Shown in pieces: positions 53,777 to 63,979 of a stretch of DNA of 64,000 bases. Under the pieces are notes generated by a model. That model worked only from the letters and a program-made list of their open reading frames with translations. It searched no databases and was not told where the DNA came from. Location: contig NC_087068.1 of NCBI RefSeq assembly GCF_963678635.1, positions 35,411,436-35,475,435 of the forward strand, read 5' to 3'. A program made the translations under genes and the position numbers. Every line of letters begins with the position of its first letter. Positions within the stretch are counted from its first letter, which is position 1. This DNA is from Symsagittifera roscoffensis (Eukaryota; Xenacoelomorpha; Acoela; Convolutidae).

Positions 53777-54205
53777 TCACTGCTTTGTTAAAATTAAACA
53801 ATCTTCGATAAAAAGCAGTGATGATTCAGAAATAGATAAATAAAACTTAGTCTTAAAGAAAAAGACTTCCCCCAATCGGAACGATCCGAAAGAACGAAGC
53901 CCAGGACACAGTCTTCTCAAGTGGGTGTGTATTTGCCTAATACACCCACCGAGGTCTTCTTTTAGGTGTCCTGCGATTGCCCGAGCTGTCCTACTAAGTA
54001 GCTCAAGGCAACCTCTTGGTCGAAAATTCGTCAAATCTATGAAAAAGCTCTCCCACACTCGGACTGCTCCAAGTGCACGAGAGTAGGGAACAATTCTTCT
54101 TCTCAAGTGGGTGTGTATTTGCTTAATACACCCACCGAGGTCTTCCTTTATTTGTTCCCGGATTGCCCGAACTTTCCTATTAAGTAGCTCAAGGCAACCA
54201 CTCAA
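53777..54205 (-). CDS. Small leader ORF made of two related 55-residue units (doubtful)
   Basis: A 142-codon frame in which GCLELLNRKVRAI, KEDLGGCIKQIHTHLRR and a following segment are repeated at about residues 3-58 and 64-120 with substitutions. It may be a real upstream ORF, or simply the by-product of a duplicated RNA structure, since the most conserved part is a DNA palindrome. No known domain. Confidence 0.3.
   Translation of the reverse strand: MSGCLELLNRKVRAIREQIKEDLGGCIKQIHTHLRRRIVPYSRALGAVRVWESFFIDLTNFRPRGCLELLSRTARAIAGHLKEDLGGCIRQIHTHLRRLCPGLRSFGSFRLGEVFFFKTKFYLSISESSLLFIEDCLILTKQ
53921..53950. repeat. Leader hairpin 1
   Basis: GTGGGTGTGTATT pairs with AATACACCCAC around a short loop, with one bulged base. 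The 186-bp spaced second copy keeps the same stem. Confidence 0.65.
54107..54136. repeat. Leader hairpin 2
   Basis: Same stem as hairpin 1 with a slightly different loop (one substitution). Part of a duplicated unit that also keeps CCGAGGTCTTC and AAGTAGCTCAAGGCAACC downstream. Confidence 0.65.
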
Positions 54206-54405
54206 CCAAAATCACAATCAAAAAAAATCTTGTTCGGGTACTTCTAATACACCCAATATAGAATCCAAAGTTGATCACGAATTTCCGGGTCAGAATGGGT
54301 TCTTATGACCCTGATAAGCACGCCTAATATCCTAATATGATCCTAATTAAATGGATATTTTCCGTTTCCCAAATTGCCACAGAAGGTTTACTCAAGTCTC
54401 TTACA

Positions 54406-54776
54406 AGGAGGGTCGCTAGAAGGTTTAAGACACTCCGGAGGGTTACCTCGGAGGGTACCTCAATCACTCAAGTTACTTAGGAGGGTATCTTAATCACCCA
54501 AGTTACTTCGGAGGGTCCCCCTAAATTTACTAAGGAGGGTCAATAAGATGCTTAATACGCTCCGGAGGGTCACTTCGGAGGGTACCTCCAAAATTTTCAA
54601 ATTTTCTGATCTCACTTGGAAGGTTCTCCTACTAGCTTCAAAAAGCGTCGAAATAAGCTAAGGGTTCTAGGGGGAGCTGTTTCAACTTCTTAGGGTGATC
54701 TCGTGGAAATTTTCCACTAAGGAGGGTTGCTAAAGGGCTTAGCTGACTCCGGAGGGTCACTTCGGAGGGTTCCCCC
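54406..54776. repeat. Three 60-bp leader repeats rich in GGAGGGT
   Basis: Units at about 54406-54464, 54530-54590 and 54716-54776 share the order AAGGAGGGT, a spacer with CTTA or TTTA, CTCCGGAGGGT, CACTTCGGAGGGT or a near form, then CC. Extra single GGAGGGT words lie between and beyond them. Confidence 0.75.
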
Positions 54777-56532
54777 AAAATCAAGAAAAAGGGTTAAATC
54801 ACCGCAGTAAAGCCTCTGAAAGCGGTCTACCTGACTTAAAACTAGGTTGGCTGACACGGTCAACCTTCCCAGTTAAATAAAAGGATGTTTTGATAAAATT
54901 TTCTGCCGCTCGGAGGGTTGCCCGTTACTTGGACCCTCCGAACCAACAAATTCTAAAAAATTTTTCTTTTCCGAAATAATCAACCCAAAAACGGTTGCGA
55001 TCCGGAAAGGTGGTCAAAAACGTCGACTTTTGGTACCAAAATTATCCCGATCGGATAACTAGTCTTTGAGAAATCGCCAAAAACGCGTTCGTCAAAATGG
55101 CCTTTTTCACCACCTGTATAGGATTTGAAAGACTTTTTCCGCAATTCCGGTCAAAAGTGCCTAAAAATACTTGAAATGAGCGTAGTAGCCCCGTACGGCA
55201 CTGGAATAATACAAAAAACCGGACCAAAATTGGTTTAGAAACAAAAATTTGGCCAAAAACTATCAAATTTGGACCCTCCGATTCCTTCCTTTTCCAAACC
55301 TTAAGTCGTTAGCTCTATCCACGGAGCTACTCGGAGGGTTACCCAAAAATTTCTCTAGTAACCGAGCACGTTATGCTAGCACGCTCCTAACGCAAAAAAT
55401 TTTATTGCTCTAACTCTAAAAACTCAAAAACTCGATCCCCAAAACAGATTGACAAAATACAGAAAATTATCAAATTTTGGTCGAAAAATTCTCGTTTTTC
55501 TAACTTCTACTGAATCTTTGCTCACGCGGTTTCTTTAATAAAGGGGATCGAACTACGTGGCTACTCTCTATATAAAAGCTTTTTGCCTATCGGAAAAGCT
55601 CGGATATCCGAAAATTTGGGGGTCTACAGTTTGGTCGAAAATTGGTAATTTTCGACAAAAAATGGGTGTTTCTTGGGTCTAAATAGGAGATAAGTAATAT
55701 ATAGTAAGGACAATAATCTATAAATAGTCGTTAATAAATAGTACTATACCCTCCTTTGCACCAAAATATTCGAATTAAGACCCTTAACTCGGAAATTTGT
55801 AATCGATGGAGGGTACAATCGGACCGCGCCAATCGTGCCCCCCACCACTTAAGTTTTAAGGAAATAGTACCCGAACGATACTAAAATTGCTTCAACGATA
55901 CCCAACAGTCGTTGCGGATGTTGTCCTTGATGTCCCTGTTGAGTGTGGAACACGTTGATCAGCCTGCCACTCTACCCTCCGGTCACCGGCAAAATCACCA
56001 TTAACGTGCTTAAACACTCAAATTACACTCGAGGGAGGGTACCCAACCCTTCACCAAAACACACAATCTCTCTATCAGAAACGATATAAATCAATCTGAA
56101 GCAACAACAAATAGGAAGGTCAGATCACATCTCGTCCGGAAATAACATATAAACTGTCACTTTATGTTTTTTACTGTTTTTGGTCTTTTTTGGATTTTTT
56201 ACTGTTTTTTGTACTTTTTTTGTTTTTAAATAATTATTTTTGGCTTTTTCTTGGTTATACACTATTTTTGTTTGGTTTTACGCTTTCTCTTTAATTGTTT
56301 TTAGTCCGGGGACCTCAGGACAAGCGGGCTCTAGATTTCCCACCTAACCCTCCGGCCCCCGGAATTTTCGGTGTTAACTAAGTTAAAAAGCTAAATTGCA
56401 CTAGACGGAGGGTACGCACCTTCCCCCTAGTACAATAACGGTCATTAAGGCCTCTAACTCGGGCATACGCCCGGAGCGGAGGGTTCGTCGCTGAAACGCT
56501 TGCTGATCATGATGGTTTCATGCCTTTAACAG

Positions 56533-56550
56533 GCCCACCCAGGAGCGCCA
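56533..56550 (-). promoter_or_regulatory. Primer-binding site matching tRNA-Asn
   Basis: The plus-strand text GCCCACCCAGGAGCGCCA equals a tRNA 3' end including CCA. T-stem CCCAC followed by an acceptor strand CAGGAGC, discriminator G and CCA is what animal tRNA-Asn shows (usual animal forms differ at about two acceptor bases). On the element strand it lies 12 bases after the 5' LTR, where minus-strand priming occurs. Confidence 0.75.
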
Positions 56551-56562
56551 TAAAAACGTCTA

Positions 56563-57447
56563 TGTAACATTCGCCCAAATATCACACAGCGACGGAGCGT
56601 AGAAAAAGTACCTATCAACGACTGGCAGGCGTCAGTTACCTTAATTCTACTCGTTTTTCACCGTCTCGACCTTGCCAGTTGATTTTCTGGTCTGTTTAGG
56701 GCAAAGTAAAAAGTTACCATTTTTAGGCCATCAGTCAAACGACTTTTGATCAGCTTTCGTTTGCATGCGAACACAACCACATAGCTGAGTCTCGGATCCT
56801 CAGACTACGTGATTGTCATTAAAAACACTGCTCGAACAACCTATTTTTATATGTTTTTGTGTGACAGTTTTATATTAAATCCATTGGAGATGGATTGACC
56901 CTTTCCTTTTTCTATCTACTCATGCTCTGAAATATTAAATAATAACGGTGTTTAATTGATCTCTAGGACATTACAGCAGCTGTTATAGTTAGTTTTTACA
57001 GTCCCTTCACATATAACAGTCTCTGGGGGACCAAGCCTCCGCTCCCGTGATTTTCTTGAGATAACACTCTTATCTCCTATATTTCGTGTCCCGGGAGGGT
57101 TCCGTGGTATTTCTCTTCCCCCCACTGAAGCCTCCGTCTCCACAAGTATCTGTCACTAAGGTCCTTATCGTGTGTTATTGCCACGATAAGAGGCTCCGTG
57201 TTTTTCTGTCTCTGATACAACCGTTCTTCACAATTTCTATCGTTGTTCTCATTTTCGTCTTTTTTATTCAAAATGGCCGTCTTTTTTCTATTTCTCAGAA
57301 ATGTTCTTCTTCCGATCGAAATTTTAAAAATAAAAATTCTAGAACATTCTGACCCTCCGTCGCAACACTTTTCTGTTCATAAGGCCTTTAGTCACTTTTA
57401 TTTCTGTCGCGGGAAGGTTATGCTGTGTCATCTGGCAGAATGGCACA
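56563..57447 (-). repeat. 5' LTR of the giant element
   Basis: Same length as the other LTR. On the element strand a TATA-like word (TATAAAA) lies near 56870 and another near 56845. It keeps a perfect 9-bp stem, CTTATCGTG / CACGATAAG (57164-57190), that is broken by one substitution in the 3' LTR. Confidence 0.95.
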
Positions 57448-60058
57448 CTCTCTTCCAAATTGAAAGCTGTAATTGACGACCCATCGTCTGAGGATAACTG
57501 GTGAAATCTCCATCTTATTGCTTTTTCCTGTCTTGAGCAACCGAAGAGGACGGGAAAAAACACCGGAAGTCTTTGGCTTCGGAAGTGAATAAGCGCATTG
57601 CATCTTTCGGTTTACATGTGCCTGAGATCGTTTCAGTTCCAACTAAAGCCAATAAGAAGCTCAGTGACAACGAAGATAGAGCTAAAGCTGTCAGCATGAA
57701 GATCAATGACGGGAACATAAAAGCCGCAGTTCGAATTGCGTCTTCGGATGACACGCTTTCCCCAATCAATGAGGAAACACTAAAGAAACTGAAACAGAAA
57801 CACCCAACAAGTGAACACCTAATTTCCCAAAATGTTTTTATAGAAGAATCCTTTCAAGTTGAAAGTCAACTGGTTAAAAAGTGCATTCTCTCTTCGCCTT
57901 CTAGTTCCGCCGGAGGTCCCGATAAATTGACTCCATAGATTTTGAAGGAACTCATTTCGCCCGCCACTGGAGAACTTGGTGAAAATCTTCTAGCCAGGCT
58001 TGCTCAGTTTGTGAACATTGTTGCGTCAGGGAACATTCCTCCAAGTTTGAGACCGTACTTTTTCTCTGCCAACCTGTTTGCGCTCGTTAAAAAAGATGGC
58101 TGTGTGCGCTACATCGCTGTAGGCAACACCCTGCGGCGATTTGTCTCTAAGTGCGCGGGATCACTGAGAAAATTAATCGCAAGACTAGATAAGGGCATCT
58201 GCAGCTCGGCTACGGCTGTAACGAAGGATCTGCAGCTGCGGCCAATGCGGTGAGAATTTTGGTGTCTACTGACCTCCCCGAGGATTTTGTTATGGTCAAG
58301 ATTGATTTCCGCAATGCTTTCAACTCCATCTCGCGAGAAAAACTACTGGACACCGTCAAAGTCAACTCGCCGGCAATTTACAATTACACGGTTCTAGCGT
58401 ACGCAACTCCAAGTTATTTATTTTTTGCGAGTTTTGTCATTATGTCGGAAGTTGGCATCCAGCAAGGGGATCCCGAGGGCCGACCGCTCTTCTTGGACCA
58501 AATCATGGACATTATCGATCGCCTTTACTTTTGAGTCTTGAATTTTTGGTATCTTGATGAAGGGAACTTGGGCGACAGAGCAGGAGTTGCTTTAACCGAC
58601 TTGTGAAAAATAATCGAGGCTGCTGCCAACCTTGGTCTTGAACTGAACTCGTCTAAGTGCGAACTTGTCTTTCTGGGTTACCCTGACGACGACCTTAAAG
58701 CCTCGATTTTATCTGATTTTAATCGAAGCTGTCGGAAGATTGAAGTTACTGATCTTAAAGACCTTGTCATCCTTCGTGCTCCTATAGGCGATGAAGCAAG
58801 AAGGATACTTCATACTGGGAAAAACAAGAACTCGACAATATGTGTGACTTTTTCGAAAACGTCGATGGCCACCACGCGCTTTTTCTGCTTAGAAACTGTT
58901 TGAGTCTGCCCAAATTATTGTGTTTTTTTGCGAACTGCGTGCTGCTTCAAGGAGGAGGATCTTCTTCGTAATTACGACAAACAAGTTGTGAGCGCCCTTT
59001 CTCGATGTGCCAATGTTAGGCTCCATGCTAACAGCCAGCTGCAGTCTCTGTTGCCTTCTTCTTCTGGTGGTCTTGGTCTGACGTCTGCTTTCCATCTCGC
59101 GCTTCCCGCATTTCTTGCGTCTGCGGTTGGTTGTGGTAGCCTGACCCAAACCATTCTTAGTAAGTTTGACATCGGCGATGATGCTGACATTACCTTGGCT
59201 TTTATCTCTTGGTCATCCAAAACAGATTTACAGAATGTGCCGTCAAAACCTGAGCTTCAGAATTCTTGGACAGCTCCGATCTACAAAATGTTATCTTCCG
59301 AACTTCTTGATAGTCTTGACGACATTGGTAAGAAGCGTTTTTTGTGCTTTCAGGGTAAACTTCCTGCTGCTTGGTTGAATGCATTACCCTGTCAGTCGCA
59401 AGGTTTGAAACTCACCAATTCTCAACTCAGAATCTCGGTCAGCCTTCGACTCGGGACTCCTGTGCATTGAACATGTCTGTGTTTGCGGCAGGTCAGTCGA
59501 CCGCTCGGCTGGCATGGCTTGTCTTGTTCTCGCAGCGCTGGGAGGTTCGCCAGGCACTCTATGTTGAATCAAATAATCAAAGATTCACTTGGTCCTCTTC
59601 AAATACATTCAATTTCGGAACCACCGGGTCTTAGCCGCACTGATTTCAAGAGACCTGATGGACTTTCTTTGACTCCTTGGATTCTTGGATGTTATCTCGT
59701 CTGGGATGCTACGGTTGTAGATGGTTTAGCGCCTTCCAGGCTCCATGGTGGTGACTTGCATGCCGGTAAAGCTGCAACTGAAGCTGAAGATCTGAAAGCG
59801 AAGAAATATGAGCCCTTAGTCCGAGATGGATATTATTTCCAGGCAGTTGCCTTTGAGACACAGGAAGACTGCGGCAGTGACACCCTTAACTTTATTCGTG
59901 ATCTTGGTTGACGCTTTACTGATGCCACCTATGAAACTCGTGCACCATCTTTCTTAAAACAGCGTATTTCAGTAGCACTTCAGATTGGGAACGCGTCATC
60001 CGTTCTTGGGACAATAAAGCCCACTGACTCCCTTGAAGACATTTTTTTAAATCTCTGA
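57448..60058 (+). pseudogene. RT and restriction-like endonuclease part of the split LINE-like element
   Basis: Right half of the element interrupted by the LTR insertion. It reads, through stops and frameshifts: a leader segment ending AGGPDKLTP, then RYIAVGNTLRRFVSKC, KIDFRNAFNSISREK (RT motif A), GIQQGDPEGRPLF (motif B), a YLDEG version of the catalytic box (normally YLDDG), and a C-terminal domain with EPPGLS, KRPDG, WDATVVD, AFET and NFIRDLG. The RPD, later D and ET spacing suits a PD-(D/E)XK restriction-like endonuclease as in R2/NeSL-type LINEs. Premature stops at about 57936, 58532 and others show it was already dead or has decayed. The coding capacity ends at TGA 60056-60058. Confidence 0.75.
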
Positions 60059-60640
60059 GCCTTGATTTTTTCTGGTCTTAGCTTCCTTTCCCTTTTTTAT
60101 CATTATATATTTGTATTTTGTACATATGTTTGTACATAATGTTTTGTTATTTTAGGGAATTAATTCTCTGAAAATGATTCTGATGTTAATTTAATTCATT
60201 TTTCACATCTGAAAAAAAAATCGTTTGTAAAGACATGTGACTATTTTAATTTTGCGAATACAAAATAAGCGCGGAAATCAGACCAACGGTTTTCTCTGGT
60301 CGGAATGAGAACGACAATTTAACGGAGTAATTTCCAAGAATTAGGGGGGGGTAATGGTAATGGGAGAATTTCACAACTCTTCCCGATCAGCAACAAGACA
60401 GCTTTTCGACCGAAGTCAAGCATCGAGAACGTTCTGTTGTTGTTATTAAGGCTTTCCAGTAGAATACTGATGGGAATTTCTTCCACAGAGTTTATATTAT
60501 TGTCCACTTATTTTTGCACGTTGTGCAGTCGCAGCATATCTGCCAAGTGCAGAGGTTGAGGGTACTGTGTTTTTCACTGTAGAATTTCCACATAAGAGTT
60601 GTGGTGCGCTGTTTGAGTCCCTGTTCTATCCTGAAATTGA
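60059..60640. other. AT-rich spacer between two LINE remnants
   Basis: Probable 3' tail of the plus-strand element (T/A-rich, to about 60240) followed by unassigned sequence. No gene seen. Confidence 0.5.
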
Positions 60641-61234
60641 CTAAATGATCAATTCTATTTGCAACTCTGGTTGTACGAAAACGAATTCTCCCCTGCGTTT
60701 TTCTGTTCGAATTGTGGGTAATTTCAAGGGCTCTAATCGTCGGTCTAGTGTATTGTTAGCTGTGGGAAGTGGGATGCTGTGGTGTTCGTAGTCAGTGCAG
60801 AGTTTTGAAAGCAAAAGTAAGTCTTTGGTCTGTAGGAACATTGGCAGAGGTAAAATGTTGAGCATTCTAAGTTGATCAGTGTATTTTTGGCAGTGTTTTC
60901 CACATATCCACTTTACTACTTTCTTTTGAAAAAGTTCAAGTTTTTCAAGATCTTTTCCCAGAAATTTCGCACAGTGAGAGCCGTAGGTTAGGATTGGTAG
61001 TAATATTGATTTGTAGAGACCTAGTTTTACAAAGGTGTTGACTTTATATGCTCCATTTTGTCTTAGACTGTATAGCAATTTGTTAGCTTTCTTTAATCGT
61101 TCGGTTAGATGAGTGCTCCAAATAAGATTTCCTAACATGTGAATACCCAGATCTTTTATAGATTTTGGCTGAGGTACAAGATTTCCATTAAAAATAGATT
61201 TATATCGACACCTCTGAAGTTTATTTGAGCGCAT
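60641..61234 (-). pseudogene. LINE C-terminal region (second family)
   Basis: 197 residues: IKDLGIHMLGNLIWSTHL, YKSILLPILTYGSHCAKF and FQKKVVKWICG, the characteristic post-RT region of Jockey/CR1-like LINEs. Separated by frame changes from the RT core. Confidence 0.7.
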
Positions 61235-61342
61235 TTTTTGAATGCCAGTTCGATGTTGTTTTGTCTAACCCAATCTTTGATTTTGTTTAAGTCAAGTTCT
61301 ATTTCATCTTGTTTGCGTCCAACAGATATTTTGGACGGTCTC

Positions 61343-61570
61343 AAAAAGTTTTTCTTGGTAAGAGATTCGATCGTGTTCACATAATTCAGTGATTTGGCTT
61401 TCTAGTTTGAGGACCCTTTTTTTCGGTAGCTAGTTGGTCGTTTTTAGAGTAACCTCTTTTGCGTGTTGAGCATTTTCATCTGATGTGATGTACTTGGTGT
61501 AATCCAGGGTGGTAGCGATTGACGATATTTGGTTCTTTTTGGGATGTGAGTGTCTATCAGGTCGGTTAAA
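61343..61570 (-). repeat. Misplaced copy of the LINE endonuclease-RT linker
   Basis: Direct repeat of 62389-62609 with a few substitutions and indels. It sits just downstream of the FADDLK motif of the RT, out of frame, and destroys the RT. Confidence 0.85.
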
Positions 61571-62388
61571 TCGGATTCCACATACTTTAAGATCGTCAGC
61601 AAATATTGAGGGATCACTGAAGCGTAGGACTTCAGGGAGATCATTTATAAAAACACAGAAAAGGAGTCGGCCCAAGAGTGAACTTTGGGGTACCCCACTG
61701 GTTATTTCGAGGACGGTGGATGTATAGAAAACAACCCGAACAAATTGTCTTCGGTTTCTGAGATAGTCGTAGATGATTTCGAGTAGGCATCCACCTACCT
61801 CAATATCACTCAATTTTCGGAGTAATAATTTGTGGGGGACTTTATCGAAAGCCTTGGAGAAATCAGCATAAAAAGCAATGATCTCATCATTGGGATTTTC
61901 ATCCAGGGCTTTGTAGATTCAATTTAGGAATTGGAGCATGTTGCTAATAACGGAGCGTTTCTTCATAAAACCGTGTTGGTTTAAGGAAAGATGGTCTTTA
62001 AAGTGCTCGTAGAGTGGAGATTACAGGCATTTTTCAAAGATTTTGCTGTCAATTATTAGAAGGGAGATTGGGCGATAGTTTTCAATATCTTTGGGGTCGT
62101 TTTTTTTTGAATGGGTATTACAGCCGCTGTTTTCCAACTCGTTGGAATTTTGCGTATGCGTTTAATAATCTTGGAAAGCTTATTGAGTATATTGACTTTA
62201 TGTCAAGGAAGTTGTAGTTCTCTTTGGCTGAAAACACTGAGCACTGAGTGAAAAAATGTGTTAAACATTTCTACCTTTTCCTCTGCAATTGATGTCAATT
62301 TGTCTTTGAACTTGATCGTTTTCGGGATATTGGAAGCTCTATTGATATGCTTAAGGTGCTTGTAAATTTGACCACAACATCTTGAACC
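61571..62388 (-). pseudogene. LINE reverse transcriptase core (second family)
   Basis: Conceptual translation shows FSKAFDKVPH (motif A, about 61850), SGVPQSSLLGRLLF (motif B, PQG changed to PQS) and IFADDLKVCGI (motif C). A stop near 61921 and frame shifts, plus the inserted linker copy, make it non-functional. Confidence 0.7.
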
Positions 62389-62609
62389 AAAAAATTTTTC
62401 TTGGTAAGAGGTTCGATCATGTTCACATAATTCAGTGATTTGGCTTTCTAGTTTGAGGACCTTATTTTTTCGCTAGCTCGTTTTTCGAGTAACCTCTTTT
62501 GCGTGTTGAGCATTTTCATCTGATGTGATGTACTCGGTGTAATCCAAGGTGGTAGCGATTGACGATGTTTGATTCTTTTGGGATGTGAATGTCTATCAAG
62601 TCGGTTAAG
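62389..62609 (-). repeat. Original copy of the LINE endonuclease-RT linker
   Basis: Located where the linker belongs, directly after the endonuclease frame; partner of 61343-61570. Confidence 0.8.
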
Positions 62610-63367
62610 TAGTCTTGAAGTTCGTTGTACATATTGTCAACATTGGTGTAGCATTGGGGGTTGAAAGACCGATCTTTCATGGCACCAACAATCCGGTCAT
62701 AATCTCCTGACCCAAAACTGTAGAAGTTTGTCATTGCTGGGGGAGGATCGAAATGTTCAAGTTCTATTGCTGTTCTGATTGCAATATGGTCAGAGCAGTT
62801 ATAGAACTTATCAAAACTTTTATCGTGTTCAGAGTATACTTGACAATTTTGATCTAGAAAGACGTCCAACGTGTTTGTGCCGCAGGTCGGAAAGTTAATG
62901 CTCTGTTGAAGAAGCCTATCTTCTAACATTTTTAGGATTTCTTGTTCATCGTTTTCTTGACTGCTGAAGATGTCCCAGTTTGTAGATGGAAAGTTAATGT
63001 CTCCACATATGACTGCTTTACTCTTTTTAGGGATGGCTTCGAGAATTTTGTTGAAACATTGGTAGTCATATCTGTATTGACTGGCTCTAGGAGGCTTGTA
63101 AAAGGAGCATATATAGTTGGTTTCGTTTGCTAGGGTTATGTTACATAGGACACAACATTCGACGTCGAGTTTTATTTTTTGGGAATTTAGTGAGTTCTTA
63201 ATGGCAATCAGGGCACCTCCGTGAGTGTTAGACGACTGATGTGCTCTATCTGCTCGGTAAATGTTGTATTCAGCAAGTAATAGTTCAGAGTTTGAGATAT
63301 TTTTGTTTAACCAGGTCTCACAAATACAAATAACGCTGCACAAACCAATTTTTATTGCATTTGACAT
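62516..63367 (-). pseudogene. LINE AP endonuclease (second family)
   Basis: 283 open residues with ICETWLN, THGGALIAIK, ICSFYKPPR, VICGDINFPSTNW (the GDxN motif), TLDVFLDQN and NCSDHIAI (SDH motif). The catalytic blocks of the AP endonuclease fold are all present, so this domain is nearly complete, but the element as a whole is broken. It nicks target DNA to prime reverse transcription in active relatives. Confidence 0.75.
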
Positions 63368-63604
63368 TTTGAATCTTCTCTCATAGTTAACTAAACTGCG
63401 TGCATTAAATGGTAAAAAGTGAAGATGATCTAGTCAAACGTTGGATGTTGCATGTTCTTGTTCTGGCTGGGAAGTTTGGTTTAATTGAAATTTTGCTCCA
63501 TCATGGCAAAGCTCAAGGATTCTTATTTTCAGTTTTTCACGTGGTACGCCTTCTTCAAGAATTTCCCTACGTCGTTTCAGGCAGAGGTTTTCTTTGAGAG
63601 AATC

Positions 63605-63979
63605 TTATTTAGATAGGGCAAATGACAGAAATATATTCATTTCTTTCATTTCATCTCTTTTTTCAGTACTTTTTGCAATCAGTAGATTGACTGCTGCTGG
63701 ACTTTCAAGCGTAATTAGAAGTGCTCTAGGCTTTTTCCTTTCTTTGTTGAATGTTACAAGTCTTTTAAACTGGACTATTTTCGGTTGAACTACTATGGTT
63801 CCCAAAATGTCCTCTAGTTTTTTGTGAGTTTGAACAAGATTCACGTCGCGTGGTTTATTAGGATCTTCATGGATCCCTTGCACTCTTACATTGTGTTCGA
63901 TGCTGTGATTGGTTGTTTTGTTGTTGTTTTTGGTGTTTTGAGGACAATTCACGTTTTTGTAGCTTTCAACTTTCTTCAT
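63605..63979 (-). pseudogene. LINE ORF1 fragment (second family)
   Basis: 124 residues, including KIVQFKRLVTF and KPRALLITLESPAAVNLLIAKS, which match the RNA-binding RRM-like region of LINE ORF1 proteins. It is short compared with a full ORF1. Confidence 0.5.

Larger units (their letters stand above)
53495..56532 (-). promoter_or_regulatory. 3-kb 5' leader of the giant element
   Basis: Non-coding stretch between the primer-binding site and Gag-Pol, far longer than usual leaders. It contains over twenty GGAGGGT or ACCCTCC words, a 60-bp unit repeated three times (54406-54776), and two hairpin-bearing repeats (53870-54200). T-rich sequence at 56165-56300. It presumably carries packaging, dimerisation and splicing or translation signals. 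Confidence 0.8.
33021..57447 (-). mobile_element. 24.4-kb Ty3/gypsy-type LTR retrotransposon, apparently complete
   Basis: Bounded by 885-bp direct repeats beginning TG and ending CA. Internal order on the minus strand: 5' LTR (56563-57447), primer-binding site, 3-kb leader, Gag-Pol frame (53494-43964), second giant frame (43607-34653), 3' untranslated part, purine-rich tract, 3' LTR (33021-33905). Pol order RT-RNase H-integrase defines Ty3/gypsy. LTRs differ at about five of 885 positions and both frames are intact, so the insertion is young and may be competent. Flanks TTCTC (33016-33020) and CTCTC (57448-57452) agree at four of five positions as a target-site duplication. It is roughly four times the usual 5-7 kb. 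The internal part is visibly more GC-rich than the host DNA. Confidence 0.95.

Noticed and set aside
54406-54776. Leader repeats as a CRISPR array
   Set aside because: The locus is eukaryotic, units are imperfect and unequal in spacing, and there are no cas genes.
57339-57642. Short minus-strand frames running across the 5' LTR edge
   Set aside because: They join host LINE DNA to LTR sequence; no conserved domain.
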